Shown here piece by piece: positions 31,890-43,267 of a stretch of DNA of 64,000 nt. This DNA is from Umbelopsis ramanniana AG (lineage: Eukaryota > Mucoromycota > Umbelopsidomycetes > Umbelopsidales > Umbelopsidaceae): the NCBI RefSeq assembly GCF_025399195.1, contig NW_026252087.1:744001-808000 (forward strand), read 5' to 3'. The notes beneath the pieces were generated by a model. The model saw nothing but the letters and a program-made list of their open reading frames with translations. It searched no databases and was not told the DNA's origin. The position numbers were made by a program, and so were the translations under genes. Numbering within the stretch: the first letter of the stretch is position 1; each line of letters starts with the position of its first letter.

Positions 31890-33552
31890 TCATCGCGGCC
31901 AGTCGTCGGTGGTGGCTAATCCAAATCCTGGTATGTATATCCGAGATACTTCGAATTTGACGTCAGAGAAGGGTGGAACCATTTGATGATATTGCTTCAA
32001 ATCTGTTGCTGAGAAGAAGTTGTTGCTCGCCACTTGCACCATATCAGATGACCCATCATCGAAGGGTGTTCGTCTTTCTCCTTCCCATGACACTGTAGAT
32101 GAAGAGGATGATAAGGGTAATGTGGATGCCACGGCGTCTTCGATATGAACACTGGATCTTTGACGGGAGTGGTGAATTCGCCGTGCAGCATCCGATGAAG
32201 ATTTATCCGATGCTTTGCTGTTTGTTCTTGCACTCTGCTTTTCCTCCTTATACTTTAGCTGCACCCAACGCGTTCTGCATTGTCGCTGCGTACGGCCAGG
32301 AATCGATTCAGCTATTCGGATCCAACATTTGCCATACGTCTGGACGCCGGCTCGAAGTAAAGCGTCTTCTGGTTCACTCCATTTTCCCTTTCGCACCGTA
32401 GGGTCCAATGCCTCCGTCCAGCGCGCCTGGCATTGAATTCCGGTTCTGTTGGGTATACGTTGCGCAATCTTGTTCCAGGGTATGGGTTGTGCGCCATCTT
32501 CTCCGTCGGGGATGTTGCTATATTCTTGTACTGCATACCGAAGCACCGCATCTTCATGCTGCGTCCATCTTCCTTTGTATATGTTGGGGCTAGAAGACGA
32601 TGAGTTTCATATATAGTGTGGCCAACACTTATAATAGAGAGAAACACTTACTTCAATGCACCGAGCCAGCGCGTTGAACATTGCATCGGAGTTCGATTGG
32701 GTACGTGCGAAGCAATTAGAGACCATTTGTGAGGGCCGTATAGCATAACGGCCTGTCGTAGATGACTATCTTCTTCTGAGGTCCATCTTGAGTATGTTGA
32801 GGATTTTTTGTTTCGCTTGGACGGGGGTGATGATGTCGATCGCTTGCTTGGAATGCGAGGCACAATAGGCGATCCGCCTGTAATGGAGTTGCAAGTGTCG
32901 TCAAGAACAGATTGCGTTGAAGAATAGTCAGACGTAGTGTCCATAGAGAATTCAGCTTCCTGGGGAAGACATGCATATATCGACTGATTGCAGGGTTAGT
33001 TTCATGTCTTTTCATAAAATCATGTCTATTAATTTTTTTTTACCTGTGTTTTATGGTCGAAGACGGGATCGCATTCATATGTTTGCGTGCAACGTTCATC
33101 GTTAGGATAGCCTGCACCCCTTTGATGGCGATCATTTGTAACCGAAGCCACGAGACCAGCCATGACTTGCGATTCACCTTCATAAGCTTCTAGCTGTATT
33201 CATAGTATCATTTGTTAAAAAGGCTGAAGCTATGAAACTCAAAGAATGCTGCTATCAATTTCGAAAGAAATTTTTACCTGAGATTGCGAGAACAGATGGT
33301 TTTGCTGCATATTGACCCAGTTGACTTGCGGGGCCATGCTCATCTTTTGTCCCTCTAGCATCACTGAGCTTGTAGATAGTTTATCCTGGATGGAGTAAAA
33401 ATAATTGAGGCTGATGTTAGCATAGTTGACCAGGAAACAAAGGGTAAGGCATTCCATAGACAATTTCAACTTGAGAAATTTCATTGCCAACCAGCGAAAG
33501 AAAAAAAAAATGTAGACTGAACATAGATAGGTACCTCGTTCAACCATGACAT
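31890..33552 (-). CDS. Three-repeat Myb transcription factor (427 aa)
   Basis: Five exons (33552-33535, 33385-33278, 33193-33044, 32959-32652, 32589-31890). The first exon is only 18 bp (MSWLNE). Residues 1-~125 are polar. Three Myb repeats follow, each with spaced tryptophans: YSRWTSEEDSHLRQAVMLYG, GRWTQHEDAVLRYAVQEYSN with a short insert before IPWNKIAQRIPNRTGIQCQA, and KGKWSEPEDALLRAGVQTYG. Each repeat ends with the helix-3 pattern NRT..QC..RW (MQCSTRW, IQCQARW, RQCRTRW), which contacts DNA. The C-terminal ~120 residues are Ser rich. Its layout recalls Myb/SNAPc-type fungal factors; targets are unknown. Confidence 0.88.
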
Positions 33553-34309
33553 ATCGCCATTTGTGAATATTTGGGATGATGGAGGAAAAATGTAATAGGA
33601 CATAACACAAGTAGATAGATTGTATCAAGATGGGTTTGATTTTGTTGTAGACGTGGTGGGGCTGTTGCGAGACTTGTTGGATCAAGATCTGTAGTTTTTG
33701 ATAAAGATCGACAGTACGGGAAAGACAAAGGCTAATGGATATGGTAACTCAAAAGAAAGGGATTATTGCTAAACCGTAACAAAAAGAGGAAAGTGAACAA
33801 CGGCGGGAGCCAGGGGATCCCCTTATTTATCGAAAAACAGGCAAGCCGAGCCAGGCACGAAAGGATGCATACAGAAAGAGAATGGTCCCATGCTGTCATG
33901 GCCGGTCGTGTCAAAGGTAAGTCACATCTACGATGTGGTAGTATGGCATCAAAGTGCGCCATCATCGCTCATATTTCTTCTCTCTGGCTCTTTGCGTTGT
34001 GAGATCAGTCGTGTTTACGATGTCAAAACGTCTGCGATAGCGAGGAATGTAAACCTTTTGTCTGCTAATCTTGAATATTTGACTCGAACAAACACTAAAC
34101 ACATTTTCAATTCAGCAACAATTGTCTGCATTTCTGGGTCTTGGACGGCCATCAAAATATTCTAGTTTTGTCGGCTTGTCGCCATACCAGAGGTTTTGCT
34201 ACACGTCCCTATATGCTGTATCTGCATAGTATCCCTTGACCTCGATATACACACAAGCACACAGTGGAAGAGGCTGATAGGATAATAGATGACAAGTTCA
34301 AACATTGTA
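33553..34309. other. Intergenic: Myb promoter and Ctk1-like 3' flank
   Basis: 757 bp, AT-rich. Small open frames at 33732-34165 occur in all phases without family features. Nothing else seen. Confidence 0.45.
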
Positions 34310-36979
34310 TTATCTTTTATCGGTCACAGATGCTTTTTTTACATCTCCGTTTCCATTCAAAGCAGATGAAGTGCCAGACTTGCGTTTTCGCTTCGATTCA
34401 TACTCATGCCAATCGCCAGTAATTTCTAATAAGCTATTGGTAACGAGTTAGCGCCCGCTGAAGTGGATGTGATGTGATATCACCACAAAAGAGAGAAAAA
34501 AAATAACAATTGAGAAGTAGCTTACTTTGCCGGTGAACCTGTGTCGAGTGATTCAGCCACGAAGTATGGAAATTTCAGGGCATCAGACGCGGATGGCCGT
34601 TTCGATGGATCAAGAGCAAGCAGCGCTTCTAAAAGCTCAAGCGCTCCATCTGACATGAGACTAATAGGATTTCGTATCATTACTATATTCACAAGCATTG
34701 TTGCAAAACTTCATAGTCAACATACCTGGCAAAGAGTTCACGAAACTTGGCTGGCAGAGGCTGCTTCGGACGCATCAGTTCCCACCACGGTAGATCAACA
34801 ACCGTTGGCCAAATCGTCTCATCGGGTGTGCCCATAATTTTGTAGATGATTTCAAGTTGTGATATCTCATCACTGCCGTTAAACACTGGCTTGCCAGTAA
34901 AAAATTCAAGCATGATACATCTGTAACGCAATGATTTAATCTCTGCCTACCGGCCAGCACGGTCATCACCACCATTCTTACCCTACACTCCACATATCGA
35001 CAGCTGGGCCGTAAGCTGTGGCTCCCAGGAGTAGTTCCGGTGGTCGGTACCATAGTGTAATGACTCGATTGGTATAGTCGTGTGTGCGTCGCTTCTGAAA
35101 GATTCGTGCTAGACCAAAGTCGGCAATCTTGAGTTCGCCCTTCTTATTCAACAAAAGATTTGATCCTATGTCGCAAGGAGAATCTTAGCATGATGATAAC
35201 AAAAAGCTTGTTGAAGGCTCCTTGTACAGCGCATTTGTCTTACCTTTGATATCACGGTGCAAGACACCCATATGATGCAGGAACGCTACGCCTTCCAACA
35301 TTTGCTTGATTAAAGACTTTGCCTGAGCAGGTTCAAATCTGAACTCGGGGTGTCCTAAAACCCCTGTCAGATCATGGTCCATATACTCTAAAACCATATA
35401 CACGGAGCCTACCATTTCATATGTTAGTCAATCTCGCTACTTTACAATTCATCGTGTAAGTCGGGCTTTCTTACCTTTGGAGACCATGATCTCGGATAGC
35501 TGTACAATTCGCTTATGCCGAAGCTTCTGCAGTAATTTGATTTCACGCATGGCCGTAATTGGAAACTAGGGAAATCCAAAAAAGAATTTGTTGGAATGAA
35601 GACAATGAAATGAAATGCAGCTACAGTAACTTACACCTTCTTTTTCTGACTCCATCCGTATCCGCTTGAGGGCCACTAACTCGCCTGTCACTTTGCTCCT
35701 CGCCTTGTAGACTTTGCTATTGTCCAAAAGAAACATTTCGATTAACATGTAAACCATCAGCATCATTGTTTAAATTCACTGCATCTTACCCATATGTTCC
35801 TTCTCCTACTTGACCAATCTTTTCATACTTCTCAGTGGGTTCATCCGATGCCTTGACTGGGTACCCAATATTCTTCAGGACATTCAAATTAATGTTTGGC
35901 GATATATTGTCCACTCCCAAGGTGTGGCATGCGTCCGATTGTACTCTGACGTTAGCTTGACTGTCGGCTGCTACCACCGTGTTGTTTCGATCGGCCGCAG
36001 GCCCAGTAGGCAAGCCATCATATGAATACCGTGGCCACGTTGGCATTGGCTGTGGAGGAGGAGGAGGTGGTATAGACATTGGATCTTTGTCGGTTTGAGC
36101 TGATGGGAAGGGTGGTGGAGGCGGCGGTGGTACTCCATCGGTTGAGTGGTATATTTGCTGGTTATAGCTGTCGTGGTAATAATCGCCTGGGTTCCCATAA
36201 TAGCCTGCATATTGCTGGTTGTAAGCTTCTGCTGATGCAGAGTATACATCAGTGGCACCGACCCATGCTGTAGCGTTTGACTGAGCATATGAATTTGTAT
36301 CATAATTCCAGCTTGGAGGGCGGTGATGAGGCTGCTGTTGCTGAAAGTATGCAGCAGGAGCTTTGGGAAGAGAATCAGTATCGAACGATGTAGGTGCCGG
36401 GACGGCAGCTACCGATTTGTTATCATTATCCTGTCGAGAATTCCGCTCTCGATGTTCCCTGCTATGCGATCTATAGCTCTTCCTTGTCGATGACGAAGGT
36501 GCCTTTTCCGTATCGTCTGGACCTTGCTCTCCTTCATACTTAGAGTTGGATCTCCTTGATGAAGAGTAGTGTCTGTCAGAGTCCCTATCTCTGTCCCTTC
36601 CTCGATCTCTGTCGTGATCCCTGTCCCGATCTCTTCCTCGGTCCCGCTGATGTCTGTCTCGGTCTCTATGTCTATCTCTGTCGCTATCTCGATCATATTT
36701 GTCGTTATAATCGTGGCGTGAGTGTTCTCCATATCTTGAAGAATCGTAATCTCGTTCGTACGACCTTTTTCGTTTGCTGTGAGAACTCCTGTAAGTACTG
36801 GACGAGCCGTCGTTTCCACTATGACGGGGTCTGCTTCGAGATCGGCTTCTTGGTCGTCCACGATCATAACCAGAATCTCGATCTTCTTTGCTTCTGCGTT
36901 CTCTACTCCTTCTGTCGTCATAGGAGCTATACTTGTCTCGCTTGCTACTGCTACTTCGATGGCTGGAATAATCGGACAT
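34310..36979 (-). CDS. CTK1: CDK12/Ctk1-type cyclin-dependent kinase (721 aa)
   Basis: Eight exons (36979-35790, 35716-35635, 35565-35475, 35408-35244, 35165-34982, 34920-34726, 34660-34526, 34433-34310) sum exactly to 721 aa. The family phosphorylates Ser2 of the RNA polymerase II tail and links elongation to splicing. Residues 1-~180 are an RS/RD-rich domain with Arg-Asp dipeptide repeats, then proline runs. The kinase begins at about residue 385: [18 protein letters not shown], catalytic lysine in VALKRIRME, cyclin-binding helix [37 protein letters not shown] and [13 protein letters not shown]. The HRDIKGSNLL segment is typical of CDK9/12. The RS domain is longer than in yeast Ctk1 and closer to animal CDK12. 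Confidence 0.94.
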
Positions 36980-37393
36980 TTGTATTGCAGATTCCTGCGC
37001 CTGTTATGGTTGATAGGCTACTAAACTTGAGTGGGGGTATGTTACAGAAGGTGAATTTAGGCTGACCGTAAATAGCTAAGTTGGAAAGCTTTTGTTATAG
37101 AGAGGTCAGTCAAAAGGCTTGAAGCATAAGCAAAGGTAAATGTAGAATGACAGAATTCTAATACAAGAAACCCGATTTTTTCTCTCAGCAACTTCGCCGT
37201 GACGGTCATTAATTGACACGCGTTCTTTCACAAACCAGCGTAAAGGACTCGTTTACAGAAACCACCAACAAAACACACAAACGGCAACATAAGCAATATT
37301 GCTTCTTGAGCTTTTTGATTCTTAGTTTGCCTATTTTATGAACTTCTTTCAACAACTCTATCTAACATCAATATCTAACATCGATTTCTATCT
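36980..37393. promoter_or_regulatory. Upstream region of the Ctk1-like gene
   Basis: 414 bp between the start of the kinase gene (minus) and the 3' end of the GNAT gene (minus). It should contain the kinase promoter. No conserved motif stands out. Confidence 0.45.
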
Positions 37394-37998
37394 TTACAAT
37401 TCCAGTTCAAAGTACAAGCGTTGTAAATCCGCATTATCTATACATCCTGACATCTCTTTAAATCCTCTACCCTGGTAAAGACGAGTAGCGCCAACAAGGG
37501 TAGGAATGGTATCCAGTACCATGGAGGTGTACCCACGTGCTCTTCCGTCCTCAATGACTTTTTCCACCAAAGCGGCTCCAATCTTATATCTCCTGTATTC
37601 AGGAATGACATACAATCGCTTCATCTCGCATACTTTGGTCGTCTCAGGCGACCCAAGAGGATAATCCAGCATGTCTGTATCTGCAAACCCTTTGAAGGGA
37701 CGCAAACCTATACATGCAACAATCTTTTCCGTCTCACTATGATTGTCGATGACTACAAAAAAGGATCCTCTATTTTCCTCGGTGTAAGCACCTGGGAAAT
37801 CAGCAACTTCTTTGTCAAAGTTTTGAAAGAACAGCGATATACCAAGGGAAGCTGAGTAGTCTGACAGGTTGAAGAACTTTGAGTAAACGAAGCGAAGAGT
37901 ACAGAACATATTCTCTAGCATTACGTACCTATCAATAGTTGAACAACTTGCGCTTTATGCTCGGGACGTAGTGGAATTAGAGCGAATCGAGGGTCCAT
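37394..37998 (-). CDS. GNAT-family N-acetyltransferase (178 aa)
   Basis: Two exons, 37998-37929 and 37860-37394, joined in phase 1 (LLIDYSASLG). The acetyl-CoA binding core is visible: EMKRLYVIPEYRRYKIGAAL, which matches the motif A pattern V.P..R..GIG..L, then VEKVIEDGRARGYTSMVLDT and ATRLYQGRGFKEM. The N-terminal part (MDPRFALIPLRPEHKAQVVQ) looks like the usual first strand and helix. The acceptor could be an amine, an amino acid or a small metabolite; the sequence does not tell. It shares a 315-bp divergent upstream region with casein kinase I. Confidence 0.9.
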
Positions 37999-38313
37999 GT
38001 CAGAATTAAAGAAGGTACCTTAGTTTTTTTTTTTCATTCTGTCCAAATTGACTCACTTTTTTGCTTTTCAACCTCAGCCACGTTTAACGTGAGGCTTTAA
38101 ACTCCGGGCTGGCAGAGCTCACTTGGCTGTCGTCATCTGGGTTTTTGCCTTAATGGGGGACGCGGAGGAAAAATGCCTTTGGAAAAAAAAAGAGCATTCA
38201 GCTTGGTCAACATTAACCTGATCTTCTATTCAATTCATCCCTAACTCCATTTTTACATCGTCTTTCAAAGACTTCCATTCTATTACCAAAAGTGCTCCGT
38301 TGTTGTATGCGAG
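37999..38313. promoter_or_regulatory. Divergent promoter, GNAT / casein kinase I
   Basis: 315 bp between opposed start codons, with a T run on the GNAT side and an A run near 38185. No other gene fits here. Confidence 0.5.
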
Positions 38314-39937
38314 ATGGTCGATAATCACGGTGCCCAGAGACATAGTTCCAAGTCAAAAGCCAATTCTTCGACTTCTTCCAATGTAGTTGGAGTCCACTAT
38401 CGTGTAGGCAAGAAGATTGGTGAAGGCTCCTTTGGTGTAATTTACGAAGGTGAACAAGTTTGACTTGAATTTGAATGCTTCCCCTAGACTATACCTAACC
38501 AAGGAACTTTATCTGTTGTGCCCCATCTGTAGGAACCAACCTTTTAAACAACCAACAAATCGCAATCAAATTCGAACCTAGGAAATCCGACGCTCCACAA
38601 CTCAGAGATGAATATCGTGCGTACAAAATATTGGCTGGATCAGGTACATACAGTTTAATTATTTGACAGCCAAACCATGTCTTTTCCGCAGCCATTTTGA
38701 CCCTTTTGATACGCCAAATTAGCCGGATTTCCTACCGCTTACTATTTCGGCCAGGAAGGACTGTATAATATACTCGTAATCAGCATGCTCGGCCCAAGTC
38801 TGGAAGATTTGTTTGATATGTGTGGTCGGAAATTCAGTACCAAAACCGCTGCTATGTTGGCAAAACAAATGGTAAGGGCCAAATTTGTTGTTTTTTTTAA
38901 AAAAAAACGGGTATGCCCTTGCACCAAAATGTCTAATTTTTCCTCTGTGCTTTTAGATAACACGCGTACAAACTATACATGAAAAAAACTTGATCTACCG
39001 CGATATCAAACCCGATAATTTCCTCATTGGCCGTCCCGGACATAAGACGGCGAACACTATATATATGATAGACTTTGGTATGGCTAAACAATACCGGGAT
39101 CCAAAGACAAAGCAACATATTCCGTACCGTGAACGAAAATCCTTATCTGGTACAGCAAGATATATGAGCATCAACACCCATTTAGGAAGAGGTAAGGCCC
39201 TTTGTAAACCAATATCATGGAAGTCCATGATGAAATCTTCCATTAACCAAAACCCCATGCAATTTTTTTCAGAACAATCCAGAAGAGATGATTTAGAAGC
39301 TTTGGGTCATGTCTTTATGTATTTCTTACGAGGCTCATTACCATGGCAAGGCCTAAAGGCAGCTACCAACAAACAAAAGTATGAAAAGATTGGTGATAAG
39401 AAACAAAGTTCAGCAATTAAGGACTTGTGTGATGGCTATCCAGAGGAATTTGGAATATACCTGCAATATGCTAGAAAGTTGTCTTTTGAGGAAACTCCAG
39501 ACTATGACTTCTGTAGAGAATTGTTCGACAAAGCTTTGCAGCGAGTGAATGAAGAAGATGACGGTATATATGACTGGATGTTGCTCAAGAATAGCCAGTT
39601 TGTTGAGGTTAGAAAAACGGGGAATTTTTGATCTTCATTGTAGTAATTTATTTTGCATGTAAATAACCCCCTTCCTATCTTGCAGGGCTCCTCACCATCG
39701 CCACAACGAGGTTCTAATTTGCCACCAAAGAAAGACAGGGGTGAACGACAACAGCTTACTGGAGAAGGTGTTAACATGAACGACCAAGGTAATCCGTATC
39801 AAGCTACAGGAAAACCTCAGCGATACATGGACGTTAATGCACCAGCTGCGAATCACTATAACGAGAATGAGGGCCGAGCCCATCGTGGGTTCTGGGCTAC
39901 TATTTTCGCTTTCTTCACCTGTAAACTATGTGATTAA
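38314..39937 (+). CDS. Casein kinase I, Yck/Cki1 type (405 aa)
   Basis: Six exons (38314-38449, 38533-38643, 38723-38871, 38957-39191, 39273-39607, 39686-39937). Kinase landmarks: [86 protein letters not shown], the CK1 [17 protein letters not shown] and [19 protein letters not shown]. The C-terminal ~85 residues are polar, then end in [14 protein letters not shown]. The two cysteines beside aromatic residues look like a palmitoylation site, as in plasma-membrane Yck1/2, though those end in Cys-Cys. Intron 5 uses the rare donor GTTAGA; reading through it would give a stop a few codons later and a shorter protein without the tail. Confidence 0.94.
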
Positions 39938-40401
39938 TTTTCCTCTCCCCCCCTCAAACGACCCAAGTAATATCACACAAGCTCTACTCCCGTTCTCATA
40001 ATGATACCTCTCTTGAAGGAACCCACCTTCCACTTTCTTCTACCTCATTTTTTTTCCCCTTTAACACGATTTCTTCTTTGTGTGTTCACCTTCATGATAA
40101 ACCTCTATAACGCTTCTTTTTTGTCCTTTGCTATTCACAACACATGATATGAAAAACAGGCAACTCCTCTATGAACAATTTTCAGAACTATCTATTATTT
40201 TTTCTCGAAATCATCCTCCCTCCATTACCGTAATATGAATCTCAAGAACTAAAGCCAAAATTGTTTCACAGCATTCATTAATAATGTTTACATGAGTTTC
40301 TATTAATTGACATGCGTCCTACTGACGGGTTGCATGACTGGCAAAGGACCAATCATGACAGCGTAGATGTTGCAGCTCGGTCGTTGATTTAGAATAGACT
40401 A
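39938..40401. other. Convergent 3' flanks
   Basis: 464 bp between the 3' ends of casein kinase I (plus) and the TPR-RS gene (minus). Pyrimidine-rich and AT-rich; no coding frame of note. Confidence 0.5.
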
Positions 40402-41748
40402 TTAACGACTGCTACTTCGCTTCCGACTGGTATGGCTGTGACGGCGTCTATGCCTTCGCTCCCGATCGTCATCTTCCGAATCGCTGTCACGGCGCTTGCG
40501 ATGACTACGACTTCGATGTCGTCTATCCCGGCTTGAACTGCGTCGTCGACGTGGAGACCTACTACGACTACGATGCCTAGATCGCTTTGATCGGTCATCG
40601 TCTCGTCGTCGCTTTTTCTTATGGTCTTTTTCTTTCTCCTTTGGTTCCTTTTGTCGCTCCTCATATTCCTTTATGGCATCATCGGTGTCAATAATCAAAT
40701 CCGTGTTATCCAGTTCCTTCTTGCTGTTTTGAATACTTTGCAGTAGTGTTTGGGCTTCGGTATATTCCGGCTGTAACCGAATCGCTCGTTCTAGATTCTT
40801 GATAGCCTCTTCATTATTTTTCCTTTGCAGAAACCTAAAGAGCGGGAAAAACATTAGAACACACATCAAATGTTGTGGCACATTGGTTTGGTGAAAGGGG
40901 TAGCATTAGAAAACTCTTGCGTAGCGATAATGACTTACACTTGACTAGCTCGGTACCACGCTTCCGCACACTTTGGATCCATGTTGACTGCTCGCTTGTA
41001 GTAATCAAGAGCGTCCTTGAATTGGTTTTCATTATACAATTTGACACCTTCGGCCACACTGAAAAAGATCGCCAGTACAAACAACCATAGATGGAAATCA
41101 GATGTTTTCAAGTTAGCATGTCTACTTTTTCAGAGAAGTCATCAAATTGAGTTAAAACCATACTTACGCTGATTTAGCATATGCTTCATTCTGCAGTTGT
41201 CGCAGAACAAGATAGTTTTCCAGTTCTCTTGCCGGCTTCACTTCTTCACCAGCGACGCCGCTTTTCACCATACTTCGTCTCCAAGCATCCTGAGTAACGT
41301 CTCCGAGCAAACTACGAGCTTTGGCCATCATAGGATGGACGTCAAATAAAGATGCCCAATATAGGTATTGGTGTGGGTTCGTCATTTGCTGTGTATCATC
41401 GCTAAGAATGCTGTGGTATGCTTTCTGCCTAGTGGGTGAAAGGCTAGTAGGTGGAGTGAAGCGGAATGGGAGAGAGACGATGGGGAGATCGGCTACAGTG
41501 TTTGGCTTGGTGACAAGGGATTTGGTAGGAAGTTTGCGTTTTTGCGCAAGCGATCGTTTGCGCTGATCTATATGCCGTTGGCATGATTGACGGACTGAAT
41601 CCACTAAATGCTTTACTGGCACTAGGCCCAAGAACTGATCAATACTACTTTCAAAAGCGTCGTCTATTGTCACTTCATTATGCTGTACAGGTGATGAAGA
41701 CGAGGTCTTTGTAATGCGTCGGTAATGACGCGAAGTGTCTTCGGTCAT
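40402..41748 (-). CDS. TPR protein with C-terminal RS domain (377 aa)
   Basis: Three exons (41748-41168, 41058-40939, 40834-40402). The N-terminal half is helical and polar, without a known domain. Two TPR repeats follow at about residues 190-265: EGVKLYNENQFKDALDYYKR with AVNMDPKCAEAWYRASQ, then NNEEAIKNLERAIRLQPEYT. The last ~110 residues are lysine rich (KEKEKDHKKKRRRDDD) and then Arg-Ser rich. TPR followed by RS tail is the order seen at the end of animal TTC14, but the S1 RNA-binding domain of TTC14 is not visible. A nuclear RNA-processing role is inferred from the RS tail. Confidence 0.8.
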
Positions 41749-43267
41749 GAGATCGTCCTGTTCGTCGCTGCGGAGGTCTGGTACAAAAAATGAGTGTTTC
41801 CCAAAAATTTTGTGATCGACCTTCCTTTAAATAGGGATGCTCTTTGTCTTTTCAAACGTGGTCAGACCACCACCTCCTGTTATCTAAAATTCTTCTCACT
41901 ATCTTTAAGATGCTCTGTGAAGGCTATCACAAGCGATAAAATCCATAGGCACCAAGACTAGCGTTTAACTCGAACTTCATAAAGCGGACCCAGCTCAGTC
42001 AGTTATGCTGGTGACTAATGATGTGACCAGCAACTCTTGTTGATATGTTCCTGGCTGGCCGATGACTACATTTGCCTTGATATTTTTGTAGTAGTTAGCT
42101 CTCCCTCTCTTCAAGGTTTTCGACCAATTGAGATCGCGGAGATTGCTTCAAGGAAATGTCATAGCAGCAAATCTAGTGGTTTCTGCATACTATATCTCAA
42201 GCCAGCCATTGAACTTAGATGAGCGCAGAGGGCTAGAAAAATTAACGGAATTGGCTTTTGGATATGTACATCAAAAAGGGATTTTGAGCTTTAATTTGAA
42301 TTTAAGGCATTGCATGCATTGTTCATCATAGGATGAGAAAGACGCAGCGGTGCGGGCGAGTGTATTGTAGGTACTATTAAGCTTGAAGCTTCAGCGCTAT
42401 AACAGCGCTCACTGGCAATACTCTGTTTGAGAAGGGGCCACTGGATTGTCCCTCCTTTCAAGTCTCCTTCCATGGAGGTAAGAGAGCTTCGGTCCAATGT
42501 TGCTATAGATAAAACGCTTGACACTACTTTCAGTTCAGAGAATTAAAGCGCACATCAAACCCAGTAGCTCATGCTCGACTCTCATTTCTGGCTATAGTTG
42601 TCAAACAGATAGGAGGAGCGGTGAGTACAAATTGGTATCGAAGAAAAATGTCAGCGCCTAACGCTTTGATAAGGTTAGAGTCTTTCGCCATTGTCTATCA
42701 TATAGATATGCAGTTCGTATTGATCAAAGTTGGCAATGGCCATTACATTTACGCATCAATCCACCACAAGCGACCTAAAAATGCGGCTTTGACAGACAGT
42801 CTCTCCGTAATTGCGCACCCTGATTGCAGCATATTGTACATTATATAGAATGACATATTCTTACCCGAACTCAAAGGACATTTGATAATTTTTTCCACGT
42901 GTATATGACTTTAGAACTTATAAAATATCTCAAGTAGCTTGACAAATGCTCTAATATACCCCAGATACATCTTAGCATTGGTCCGTGCGGACAGCCAAAT
43001 TTGTTACGCCGACTTTGTCGATGGCTCTATGATGTGCGTATTCATGATTCTCCAGTCGTAACATCTTTAAGAATGAGAGCTATTGCTATGCCTTTTGCCA
43101 ACCTTTTTGTAATGGAGAAGGATATTCGAAGAGATTTAGCGTATACTAGCAGTATTACCGCCGGTATTCAGTCAACCAAACATTTAGGATCAGGAACATT
43201 ATGACAGCGTATTATACCCATAGATAGTGCTTAACGAACATAGTATTATTTTAGTAGAATCCGTAAT
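41749..43267. other. Intergenic of 1.5 kb with scattered open frames
   Basis: The left end holds the promoter of the TPR-RS gene and the right end the 3' flank of the CENP-P-like gene. Between them, plus-strand frames at 42128-42331, 42621-42848 and 43001-43204 give peptides with ordinary composition (for example LRRLCRWLYDVRIHDSPVVT), but I found no exon joins that link them and no family. They may be the remains of a dead gene. Confidence 0.4.

Noticed and set aside
36409-37065. Long frames of about 170 codons on both strands over the RS-rich region
   Set aside because: They result from Arg-Ser/Arg-Asp codon repeats of the Ctk1-like gene read in other phases.
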